Shown: piece after piece, positions 25,329 to 32,461 of the stretch
How the letters are laid out: each line of letters begins with the position of its first letter
Position numbering within the stretch: the first letter of the stretch is position 1
Source: a virus
Direction: 5' to 3' (one strand)
IMG/VR virus record: IMGVR_UViG_3300036715_002535
Span: 1 to 64,000 of that record
DNA length: 64,000 nucleotides
Notes under the pieces: model-generated
Databases searched by the model: none
Told to the model about the DNA's origin: nothing
Seen by the model: only the letters and a program-made list of their open reading frames with translations
Translations under genes and position numbers: made by a program

Positions 25329-28311
25329 AGTTCACGGTTTCGATCTTGATCATATTGTGGGCCGGGTATTCTCCAGCAACGTATACGTGACCGTTGTCCA
25401 TCGTGAGATGATAGACATCCACGTATTCTTCCATGGGCCTGACTTCGAGAACCTTGACAGCTTCCAGAGTATTGAGTTCCATGTTATGCCACAGAATCGA
25501 ATCCCCGGTTGCCAAATCTCTTGCCGATGGGTAAGAGGGTTCGCCGTCCACCACCTTGGTGAGGCGATGGTCGTGAGAGCAAACCAGTGAGCTCTTGTCC
25601 GTAACGATGGTGAAGAGCTGACGGTTCTCGTACTTGAACGTTGCAGTAACTGTCGCAAAGATAGGTTCGAGGGTGTGCTCGTCGAATCCAATAGCAACAT
25701 CTCCAACCTTCAGGAGTTCGACTGGGATATAGCCAGTAGATGTGAGGATGAGAGTTCCTGCCGGTACGCAACCACCGCCTCCACCGCCTCCACCGCCTCC
25801 TCCACCACCGCCACTGGAGTAGACCAATTCCGAGATGGAAATTGTCTTGCTTACCGAAGTGGATCCCACGCAATTCAAAGTAACCGTTACGGTATAGGGG
25901 AAAGTTCCAAGAGCTGTAGTGCTGAAGGTCATGTTGAGCGTAGAACCGGTGATGGATGCTCCAGGTAGATTACCACCTGATAGGGTCCAGGTAAGAGCAC
26001 TTCCATTTCCGCCAGTACCACTCAAAGGTAAGGTATAAACACCGGAAGAATTCTGGATGAATGAGAAGGTGTAAGCATCCAGGTTGGTGATGACAAGGGG
26101 CTGAGTAACGAACTGATTCACTGTTACAGAAATTCCCGTTGTTACCGTATGGAGAGAGTCCACGGCTTGTAAATTGACGGTATAGACATCTGGCACCGCG
26201 CCTGGATCCGGAACTGATGCGGTTAGAAGATTGCCGGCGACGGCGGCACCTGGAAGGGTAGTTCCTGCTAACAAAGACCAAGTGACGGGACCTTGTGCGT
26301 TTGTAGCTTGAAGTGGAATTACAATGGACCAGGGATAGGTAACGGAAGCATCCGCTTGGAAGTTCTCATTGAGATTGATAATCGTCAGTGTGGATGTTGG
26401 CGCGAGCTGACCGAGGTATTTGTGGCTAAAGTGAATCAGCTGCCACCAGTAGTAGTCGTGGTTGCAAGTGATGCACAGTTTGGCACCAGCGCCCAACCAT
26501 CCAATCCAGAGGGTTGGATGCGCACAGTCGACGGATTCTCCTGGGCTATGATTGATAGTTGCATCCGAATTTAGTCTTCCCCAAGTAGCTACTGGATCCA
26601 TCATAACGTTGATTTGGAGTGAAGTGTTTGAGTTACCACCAGAGTCTCTTCCATTGTTTATCATAAGAGAACTGAGTTCATAGATTCCGGCTTTGGCTAC
26701 AGTGAAGACTCCAGTTGCAGAATCATAATCAATGTTCACCCCGCTATGATACTGTTCGGAGAACTTTACCGGATTTGAAGTCAACTTCCATATATTTCCT
26801 TGACCGTTGATGTTCGTGTAGTAACCAACGGATGCGTAAGGTTCAATGATCTGATTAATAATATCGATCTTACGAACTACCCCGGCATCTACCAAAGGTG
26901 ACTGGTTTACCACAACGCTCTGATCAAAGGTCTTCGCACCAGCAATTGACTGAGCCGTGGACTTAGTAACAAAGTCCGCTACCCGTGCTGCAGTGAAGTA
27001 AAGATTAGACCCTTCTGGAATGTTCGTTGTCGAAAGACTTACCGCTCCGGTGAAAGTATTGACGCTGGTGACGCCTGCTGTGATGTGATTGACATTGTAA
27101 TCCAACTTCTGGATGGCCTGCAGGATAGTATCCGAAGCAGTCAAAGCACCTGAGGTCGAAGTGAAACCGGATAAAGTAGCGCCGATTGCAAGTTCATTTG
27201 TGAAGTATTGATTTCCACTTTCAGGAACGTTCGCAGTGGTAAGCGTAACCACTCCTGTTAGACCGTTCACTGAAAGAATGTCTGAACTACCACCCTGGAT
27301 GAGATCCCATTTCACTCCATCAAAGACGATCAGATCCCCGAGGGTCCAGTTGGCATTGCCATCGATGGAAGTTGTTCCGGGTGTTGCTACCTTGTAGTAG
27401 TATCCCTTCGTTCCAGTTCCAGAGGAAATTGTCGGAGTATTGGTTGCTGCGTCCCAGGTTCCCTGATAATTCATCGCACCCAGAACCGCATCCGGCAAGT
27501 AGGCTGTTGAGATCTTGGTATCTGCACCCAGTGGGACGATACCGCCAGGGCTACCAACCAGAAGGTGCTGCATGATGTCAGCATCAAGGTAAGGAAGACC
27601 ATAACCGGACCAGGTAGTTGGATGGGTCTGGAGAGCAGCAAAGTCCAAAGTCTGCCAGGTCTTATCCCCTCTCCAATACTGGGTTGCCGTCCCCATCGGA
27701 TGAAGAGGTTCCTTACCAGAATCCAGAGTTGCGAGGCTGGAATCTATTTTGTTCAGATCTGCATCTGTTGCGGATCTTGGAAGAAGGTAACGTGGAGAGA
27801 TATCCCCGGGTCCGATTGCAATTCCCTTGATGCTCACTGCAGTGACGGATGGAGCATCGATTCGAATCTTGAAAGCGTTTGTAGATGCAATTGAGAAGGA
27901 CTGAGCATTGAGAATGTACCCATCGGTCTCAGTTGGAGTAGCGTTCAGAAGGAAGTTCTTCGAAGGATTGGTATCCCCATCCAGAAGGGTGACTGTGATC
28001 CATTCTGCTGTTGCGGATGAGGGTTTGTAGAAAAGTGTGATGGTGTAGGAACTAATACCCAGACCAGCACCTGGATAGGAGAACGATTGGTCCGCTTCGA
28101 TCTGCTCTAGACGACCACCACCGGGATTCAGATTGATAGTGGCAGATTCTGGTGTAGAATCTGACTTGGATCCATTGGACAAAACCCAGCCATAGATCTG
28201 AGTCGGGTCCTGAAGGTTGTGACCGAAGAAAGGATTCGCGACCAGATTTACGTTACGGTATCTCTGTTCATCCTGTAAACCGTTTAAACTAAGGTTAACG
28301 AGGCTCTTCAT
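25327..28311 (-). CDS. Large tail fibre with C-terminal Hint (intein-like) domain (994 aa)
   Basis: A fibre containing the same modules as the 15233 fibre (YQGTWDAATNTP, DGNANWTLGDLIVFDG, NLYFTAAR; about residues 275-470). Two cadherin/Ig-like domains follow (about 650-830, PLVITNLDAYTFSF and similar), then a run of 14 Gly (residues 834-847), then a Hint domain from Cys848 to Asn986 and only eight further residues. The start is ATG 28311 with GGGAG upstream. The Hint end suggests self-cleavage or ligation of the fibre tip (see findings). Confidence 0.9.
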   Translation of the reverse strand: MKSLVNLSLNGLQDEQRYRNVNLVANPFFGHNLQDPTQIYGWVLSNGSKSDSTPESATINLNPGGGRLEQIEADQSFSYPGAGLGISSYTITLFYKPSSATAEWITVTLLDGDTNPSKNFLLNATPTETDGYILNAQSFSIASTNAFKIRIDAPSVTAVSIKGIAIGPGDISPRYLLPRSATDADLNKIDSSLATLDSGKEPLHPMGTATQYWRGDKTWQTLDFAALQTHPTTWSGYGLPYLDADIMQHLLVGSPGGIVPLGADTKISTAYLPDAVLGAMNYQGTWDAATNTPTISSGTGTKGYYYKVATPGTTSIDGNANWTLGDLIVFDGVKWDLIQGGSSDILSVNGLTGVVTLTTANVPESGNQYFTNELAIGATLSGFTSTSGALTASDTILQAIQKLDYNVNHITAGVTSVNTFTGAVSLSTTNIPEGSNLYFTAARVADFVTKSTAQSIAGAKTFDQSVVVNQSPLVDAGVVRKIDIINQIIEPYASVGYYTNINGQGNIWKLTSNPVKFSEQYHSGVNIDYDSATGVFTVAKAGIYELSSLMINNGRDSGGNSNTSLQINVMMDPVATWGRLNSDATINHSPGESVDCAHPTLWIGWLGAGAKLCITCNHDYYWWQLIHFSHKYLGQLAPTSTLTIINLNENFQADASVTYPWSIVIPLQATNAQGPVTWSLLAGTTLPGAAVAGNLLTASVPDPGAVPDVYTVNLQAVDSLHTVTTGISVTVNQFVTQPLVITNLDAYTFSFIQNSSGVYTLPLSGTGGNGSALTWTLSGGNLPGASITGSTLNMTFSTTALGTFPYTVTVTLNCVGSTSVSKTISISELVYSSGGGGGGGGGGGGGGCVPAGTLILTSTGYIPVELLKVGDVAIGFDEHTLEPIFATVTATFKYENRQLFTIVTDKSSLVCSHDHRLTKVVDGEPSYPSARDLATGDSILWHNMELNTLEAVKVLEVRPMEEYVDVYHLTMDNGHVYVAGEYPAHNMIKIETVN
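25354..25770 (-). other. Hint domain (bacterial-intein-like) at fibre C-terminus
   Basis: 139 residues: block A CVPAGTLILTSTGY (residues 848-861), GDVAIGFD, block B VCSHDHRLT (about 911-919), then block F/G VYVAGEYPAHN ending at Asn986. The next residue is Met, not Cys, Ser or Thr, so canonical splicing is not expected. This is the layout of bacterial-intein-like and hedgehog-type Hint domains that cleave or transfer the upstream chain. Confidence 0.88.
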
Positions 28312-28355
28312 GTTACTCCCATCTGGTATCCTATCCTAGAAATTATGCGATACTT
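28312..28355 (-). promoter_or_regulatory. Likely promoter region of the Hint fibre gene
   Basis: These 44 bases between tnpB and the fibre gene contain, on the minus strand, CATAATT about 25 bases before the GGGAGT ribosome site, similar to the TATAATT boxes elsewhere. The 3' end of a TnpB-associated guide RNA, if present, would also fall here. Confidence 0.3.
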
Positions 28356-29534
28356 TTAGGTTTCGGATTTCAACCGATCCTGCCCTTTGGTAAACTTTCG
28401 CCTACCACGAGGTCTTACAGATCGTCCATCCGCAGTAACCGGTTCGCCACCGGCCATAACTCTCTTACCCTCTTCTCGCAAGTTGATCGAAGCGTTGACA
28501 TCCCGATCATGCCTTTCACCACACTTGCTACATGTCCAGAATCGATCACTAAGTGACAATTTCTGTTGGTGGTAGCACCTGTGACAGAGCTGGCTGGAAG
28601 GGAACCAACGATCAACCTTGAGAACTACTTTACCAGTCCATCTGGCTTTGTACTGGCACATAGTAACGAAGGTTGACCAGCTTGAGTCCTGAATAGCTTT
28701 TGCTAAGCAATGGTTCTGCGTCATACCTTTCACGTTCAGATCCTCGAACACTAGAACTTGGTTCTCGTTCACTAGTTTCGTGGACAGTTTATGGAGAAAA
28801 TCCTTTCGAACATTCTGGATCTTCTCGTACACTTTTGCTACTTGAATTCTTGCTTTGTCCCTCCCTTTGGAACCTTTCCGTTTTCGTGCTAAATGTCTCT
28901 GTCTTCGTTTCAGAAGTTGTTCGTATCGTTTGATGTTGGGTTTGTTGAATTTGCTACCTTCCGAAGTAGCTACAAACGTAGTCAAGCCTAGGTCAAGTCC
29001 AATTACTCTACCGTGCGTAGAAGGGGTAGGTTCTGGTTGACCATCATCTACCAAGATGGATACGAAGTACCTTCCTGAAGGTTTCTTCCGTACTGTCACG
29101 GTTTTCATCTTTCCTTCAAAGGTTCGATCTTGTACGAACCGAACTTTCCCAATCCTAGGAATCTGAATCTTCTCCCCTTCGATCCTTACCCCTTGAGGGA
29201 ACTGGATACTTTGTTCGGAAGATTTTTTCTTAAATCTTGGGTATTTAGCACGTTTCTCGAAGAAATTTATATAGGCTTGACTAAGATTTCGGCAAGTCAT
29301 CTGAAGTGCTTGGGAGTAGGTTTCTTTCAACCAGGAAGTTTCTTCGTGCTTCTTCATTTCTGGAAGTAGGTTGATCAGATCAATCCAACTCAAACTTTTC
29401 CCAGTTTCCCTGTATGTCTTCTGAGATATCTCTAGACAATGATTCCATAGCCAACGGCAAGAACCAAAATTACTTTCTAACGAAGCTCTTTGAGCTTCGG
29501 TAGGATACATTCGATATTGATACGCTTTCAGCAC
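28356..29534 (-). CDS. tnpB: TnpB/IS605-OrfB RNA-guided nuclease (392 aa)
   Basis: Full-length TnpB. The RuvC-type active site is Asp181 (VIGLDLGL), Glu264 (VFEDLN) and Asp345 (HDRDVNAS). The zinc finger is C317-x2-C320 and C335-x2-C338 between the last two motifs. The N-terminal KAYQYRMYPT start and C-terminal basic tail are typical. GTG start at 29534. There is no tnpA in the window, so it would be a stand-alone element mobilised in trans or domesticated. TnpB cuts DNA guided by an omega RNA made from its own 3' end. Confidence 0.95.
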   Translation of the reverse strand: MLKAYQYRMYPTEAQRASLESNFGSCRWLWNHCLEISQKTYRETGKSLSWIDLINLLPEMKKHEETSWLKETYSQALQMTCRNLSQAYINFFEKRAKYPRFKKKSSEQSIQFPQGVRIEGEKIQIPRIGKVRFVQDRTFEGKMKTVTVRKKPSGRYFVSILVDDGQPEPTPSTHGRVIGLDLGLTTFVATSEGSKFNKPNIKRYEQLLKRRQRHLARKRKGSKGRDKARIQVAKVYEKIQNVRKDFLHKLSTKLVNENQVLVFEDLNVKGMTQNHCLAKAIQDSSWSTFVTMCQYKARWTGKVVLKVDRWFPSSQLCHRCYHQQKLSLSDRFWTCSKCGERHDRDVNASINLREEGKRVMAGGEPVTADGRSVRPRGRRKFTKGQDRLKSET

Positions 29535-29596
29535 TTTTTAATTATCAAAGACCAAACCTAATAAGAACTTTTACACTACCTCAACTTTTAACTACC

Positions 29597-29625
29597 TTGA
29601 CATTTTAAAGAATCTCCTGTATATT
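29597..29625 (+). promoter_or_regulatory. Sigma70-like promoter, family variant without dyad
   Basis: TTGACA (29597-29602) and TATATT (29620-29625) with a 17-bp spacer. The first bases (CCTTGACATTTTAA) match the repeated promoter family, but the right dyad arm is missing, so this one may escape the shared control. Confidence 0.75.
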
Positions 29626-29641
29626 TTTGAGTGGAGATGAC

Positions 29642-29902
29642 ATGGACCGCGCACCCTACTTTTTCTACGCAATCGAAGATCATGCGAAAGACAAGACGGA
29701 TCCAGTTTTCCTCAAGGGTGGGGTAGAAACCTACACGGTCTTTCGATTCAAGAAGAAACTCGAAATGACCCAGTTCGTCTCCCAAGGTGTTCGAAGAGAT
29801 TCGATTCCGGGTGCTAGCGCCCTAATCCAGAGGCAAGTACGACTTGAGTATGATTGGTTCCAAGCACCAGATGGTTTTGAATTCCTTCTCAAATCGGAGT
29901 AA
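29642..29902 (+). CDS. Hypothetical protein (86 aa)
   Basis: Not recognised. ATG 29642 has GTGGAG upstream; an in-frame TTG at 29627 lies over the promoter start region. The sequence is aromatic and basic (APYFFYAIEDHAKD, then TVFRFKKKLEM). It is the first gene of the accessory region and lies just before the bacteriohemerythrin. Confidence 0.6.
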   Translation: MDRAPYFFYAIEDHAKDKTDPVFLKGGVETYTVFRFKKKLEMTQFVSQGVRRDSIPGASALIQRQVRLEYDWFQAPDGFEFLLKSE

Positions 29903-29908
29903 ATCCGG

Positions 29909-29914
29909 TATAAT
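29909..29914 (+). promoter_or_regulatory. TATAATT-type -10 box candidate
   Basis: TATAAT followed by T, 18 bases before GTG 29932; no clear TTGACA upstream. It would drive the bacteriohemerythrin separately from the upstream promoter. Confidence 0.35.
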
Positions 29915-29931
29915 TTAGAGAAGGGTGACTC

Positions 29932-30315
29932 GTGACTGAACGTTTCAAACTGACTGGCAATGCCCAGATCGATGCGGATCACGATGAGATCTTCAAACTG
30001 TACGATGAGTACGTGGTGTTAGTGCAAGAAGGAAATTACGAGGAGATCAAGAGGGTATTCTACGAGCTCCTCGAATACCTAACTTTCCACTTTATAAGAG
30101 AAGAGGAATTGATGACCCTCATCTCCTACCCAGACATCTCAGATCATCGGCAACATCATTTTCAAATGCAAGAGATTTATCTGTCTCTTGTTCAGCCAGT
30201 TCTGAGTGGGAAAGAAACTAATGCTGAAGTACAAAAGTTCATGGAGCTGCTGAAATCCCACATCGAAAAGCAGGATTCGAAGATTTCAGAGTTCATAGAA
30301 GAACGAAACAAGTAG
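29932..30315 (+). CDS. Bacteriohemerythrin (127 aa)
   Basis: A four-helix O2-binding di-iron protein. All seven usual iron ligands are present: His17 (in DADHDEI), His53 and Glu57 (HFIRE), His72 and His76 (HRQHH), His110 and Asp115 (HIEKQD). The length equals a single-domain hemerythrin, with no attached signalling domain. GTG start with AAGGGTG upstream. The family binds O2 reversibly and may also handle NO or iron. A second, divergent copy is at 58141-58530. Confidence 0.9.
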   Translation: MTERFKLTGNAQIDADHDEIFKLYDEYVVLVQEGNYEEIKRVFYELLEYLTFHFIREEELMTLISYPDISDHRQHHFQMQEIYLSLVQPVLSGKETNAEVQKFMELLKSHIEKQDSKISEFIEERNK

Positions 30316-30360
30316 GTTAAATAGACTGAACCGTTTTAACCTCACCCTTCAAGGAGTGTC
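30316..30360 (+). other. Inverted repeat between hemerythrin and next gene
   Basis: AGGTTAAA and TTTAACCT form an 8-bp stem with a 13-base loop; no T tract follows. It may be a weak terminator or an RNA stability element. Confidence 0.3.
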
Positions 30361-30873
30361 ATGACTGATCTTGCAATCGTCCCCGCCGGTCCGGCCCACG
30401 TCTTTACCCTTCTGTGCGATGACATTCGGCAGGAGATGGGCGGCAAAACTTCCCTGATGGGACTCTACGATGCGCACGTGGTAGTTCCTCAGCTTCCCTT
30501 CACCCTCCCCAAGCTGTGCTTCTTCACCCGGTTCAAGAACCTCGAAGGCAACTGGGTCTTCTCCTTCTCCATCAAGTCTCCCAGCGGAGATGCCCGCAAG
30601 GTGATCGAGGGCTCCGAAGTCGTGATGCCCGAGGGTTCCAAGGACGGTACGTTCAACGTGGTAGCTTCCCCCTTCGAAGTGACCGAAGATGGCATCTACG
30701 AGGCCGAGATGGGTCTCCAGAGCGGTGAGGATCTCCATACCTTCGTCTTCAAGTTCGCTGTGAGCGATGCCAACCGCCTCCAGGCTGAGTACATGGCCGC
30801 TCAGACCAAGGTCCAGGAAGAAGATGATGTCGAGACCACTCCGGCTCCTGAAGCAGCTCCCACCGAAGCCTAA
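30361..30873 (+). CDS. DUF6941-like phage protein (170 aa)
   Basis: The start (VFTLLCDDIRQEMGGKTSLMG, with PQLPFTLPKLCFFTRF after it) matches a small family found in phages and bacteria that I recall as DUF6941. It forms a compact beta domain; the function is unknown. The C-terminal 25 residues are Glu/Pro/Ala rich. Codon use is more G/C at third positions than in neighbouring genes. AAGGAGTG precedes ATG 30361, and a terminator follows. Confidence 0.5.
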   Translation: MTDLAIVPAGPAHVFTLLCDDIRQEMGGKTSLMGLYDAHVVVPQLPFTLPKLCFFTRFKNLEGNWVFSFSIKSPSGDARKVIEGSEVVMPEGSKDGTFNVVASPFEVTEDGIYEAEMGLQSGEDLHTFVFKFAVSDANRLQAEYMAAQTKVQEEDDVETTPAPEAAPTEA

Positions 30874-30888
30874 GACCCCAGCGCCAAT

Positions 30889-30921
30889 GAAAACTCCCTG
30901 GAGATAATCCGGGGAGTTTTC
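30889..30921 (+). terminator. Intrinsic terminator-like hairpin
   Basis: GAAAACTCCC (30889-30898) pairs with GGGAGTTTTC (30912-30921) around a 13-base loop. The T tract is inside the 3' arm. It ends the 30361-30873 gene. Confidence 0.75.
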
Positions 30922-30924
30922 TTG

Positions 30925-30930
30925 TATAAT
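30925..30930 (+). promoter_or_regulatory. TATAATT-type -10 box directly after terminator
   Basis: TATAAT followed by T, three bases after the hairpin, and 42 bases before the next gene. No TTGACA upstream, since that region is the hairpin itself. Confidence 0.4.
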
Positions 30931-30936
30931 TGAATC

Positions 30937-30972
30937 ATGAGAAAAGTCGTCTGGCTGGGTGGGAACAACTAA
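30937..30972 (+). CDS. Possible 11-residue leader peptide
   Basis: ATG to TAA encodes MRKVVWLGGNN, and the TAA is directly followed by the next ATG (30973). There is no clear ribosome site for it. It may be a coupling leader or chance. Confidence 0.25.
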   Translation: MRKVVWLGGNN

Positions 30973-31716
30973 ATGAAACTTCGAATCGTTGCAAGGTACG
31001 AAGCGAAGAAGTACCGGACAAAAACTGGTCTTCCTTTGGACTTCTCTGTAATCTATGACAGCGAGGGTAACAAAAATCGAGGTTGGCAAGTAGATGAGTA
31101 TACCGCATCTATTAAAGGTTCGAAGGTTGGCTACCTCAAAGTCGCTTACATTCCAAGGAAAAGATTCGAAGAGCATTTTCCGAATCTGTTCTTCTGGCTT
31201 GACAAGATCAAAGGGTGGAGTCTTGGACTTCGAACTAGGTACGAAGCGGATGAACCCGATACCTTAGATCTTAAGAGTGAGGAATTCTGGAAACGTTTCG
31301 TGACCTACGCGGACCTCTGGGAATATCGGAATGGTCCGATTCCTGATCTTAAGATTCGAATGCAAGCGATTAAGAAGGTTGAAAAGAAATACAAAAAAGA
31401 GTTTCAACAGTTCATAGACTTCCACGTGGACAAGCCCCTGGTAGATTTCATTCGTACTCGGAACGATGTTCAGTGGGAAAGTAAAGAGTGGGGAGATCAA
31501 GAACGTAAGGACTGGAGACGAAATGGAATCTCCCTGGGCCTTTACGAGTACGCAGCAAGAGAGCTTGGAACTCGTGGGTTGGTTCTTTACGCATCTAGTC
31601 TACAGCAACCAGAAGCGGCAGCGGCCTGGGAAGCTATGAAAGAGAAGGGCTACCCAGTCAAGTCTGAGATGGGGCCTTACGGGAAGATGAGATTTTTCCT
31701 GGACTACCGGCAATAA
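30973..31716 (+). CDS. Hypothetical protein (247 aa) with MKLRIVA N-terminus
   Basis: Not recognised. It begins MKLRIVARYEAKKY (recurrent start motif). The middle has a conserved-looking FWKRFVTYADLWEY. The last third (ISLGLYEYAARELGTRGLVLYASSLQ) resembles an acetyltransferase-like fold: a helix, a strand, then PEAAAAWEAMKEKGYPVK. A GNAT-type C-terminal domain is possible but no acetyl-CoA loop was certain. Confidence 0.5.
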   Translation: MKLRIVARYEAKKYRTKTGLPLDFSVIYDSEGNKNRGWQVDEYTASIKGSKVGYLKVAYIPRKRFEEHFPNLFFWLDKIKGWSLGLRTRYEADEPDTLDLKSEEFWKRFVTYADLWEYRNGPIPDLKIRMQAIKKVEKKYKKEFQQFIDFHVDKPLVDFIRTRNDVQWESKEWGDQERKDWRRNGISLGLYEYAARELGTRGLVLYASSLQQPEAAAAWEAMKEKGYPVKSEMGPYGKMRFFLDYRQ

Positions 31717-31766
31717 TAAAGGCTACCCGAAGAAAAAGGTGGTTCTTAATTCTTGCTGGAGGTTTC

Positions 31767-32180
31767 ATGTCCTTGTTTGGACCGAATTTTTCCTTAGGTG
31801 GTGGGCTGTTCGGATTCGGTGGTGGGGACATCACTATCAAATCCAAGCTGTCTGAGATGGTTCCAGAACTGGGAGTCGGTAAAGCCTACAAGCTCTATCT
31901 CAAGCTCAAGGGCTTTGAGAAGATGGGCATCCGGTTCGCATCTGTTAGCGACAAAGAAGACAAACGGCGCCTGTGCATGACCCTCATCGATGGAGAGCTT
32001 CATCTCATCCAAGAAGGGAATCCGGACTTCAAACCAATCGACTGGGAATCTGAAGCGTTCGAACGGTTCCTCGAACCTGCCCTGGACGAAATCAATTCTC
32101 CTCTTCAGCAGGCACTCCTCGAAGATCTACTCACGAAAATGACTGCAGCGCATCTGAAAGAGCTTCTTCGCGACCTCTAA
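31767..32180 (+). CDS. Hypothetical protein (137 aa), Gly-rich N-terminus
   Basis: Not recognised. ATG 31767 has GGAGG upstream. The first 22 residues are Gly/Phe rich (FSLGGGLFGFGGG), then a helical acidic domain. The pattern of a Gly-rich start plus helices recalls some membrane-active or assembly proteins, but this is not conclusive. Confidence 0.5.
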   Translation: MSLFGPNFSLGGGLFGFGGGDITIKSKLSEMVPELGVGKAYKLYLKLKGFEKMGIRFASVSDKEDKRRLCMTLIDGELHLIQEGNPDFKPIDWESEAFERFLEPALDEINSPLQQALLEDLLTKMTAAHLKELLRDL

Positions 32181-32207
32181 AATAGAGCCTTCCAAATTCA
32201 GAAACTG

Positions 32208-32238
32208 CCCTTGACATTTAAATCGTCAGGGGTATATT
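32208..32238 (+). promoter_or_regulatory. Dyad promoter-operator, copy with imperfect right arm
   Basis: TTGACA 32211-32216, TATATT 32233-32238, spacer 16. Left arm CCCTTGACA; right arm CGTCAGGGG departs by two bases from the consensus. Drives the 32257 and 32462 genes. Confidence 0.85.
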
Positions 32239-32256
32239 TGTATCTGGAGGCCAACC

Positions 32257-32451
32257 ATGACTCATACCAAGACCGTGACCGTGACAGTCCGAATTGAAGC
32301 AGAAGATCTTCAGCAAGATATTACCCTCGATGTCCCCTTCCCAACCGCCTTCTCAGACCTGGAAATTCTGGTTCGCCAGAAGCTGGAGGCCACACTTCCG
32401 AACTTCACCTTCGAAACCCCGGCTCAGATCGAGCTACTTTCCGTCTCATAA
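32257..32451 (+). CDS. Hypothetical protein (64 aa)
   Basis: Not recognised. ATG 32257 with CTGGAGG upstream, 19 bases after the -10 box. It looks like a small beta-strand/helix protein (TVTVTVRIEAEDLQQDITLD). It lies ten bases before the lipoprotein gene, so it is likely co-transcribed with it. Confidence 0.6.
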   Translation: MTHTKTVTVTVRIEAEDLQQDITLDVPFPTAFSDLEILVRQKLEATLPNFTFETPAQIELLSVS

Positions 32452-32461
32452 AGGAGATCCC

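Noticed and set aside
25760-25815. Trinucleotide-like repeat as a possible microsatellite of its own.
   Set aside because: It encodes the 14-glycine linker before the Hint domain; codon use is mixed (GGC, GGT, GGA), so it is explained by the protein.
15233-28311. Diversity-generating retroelement acting on the fibres.
   Set aside because: No reverse transcriptase, no template repeat with adenine-biased variation was seen near the fibre genes.
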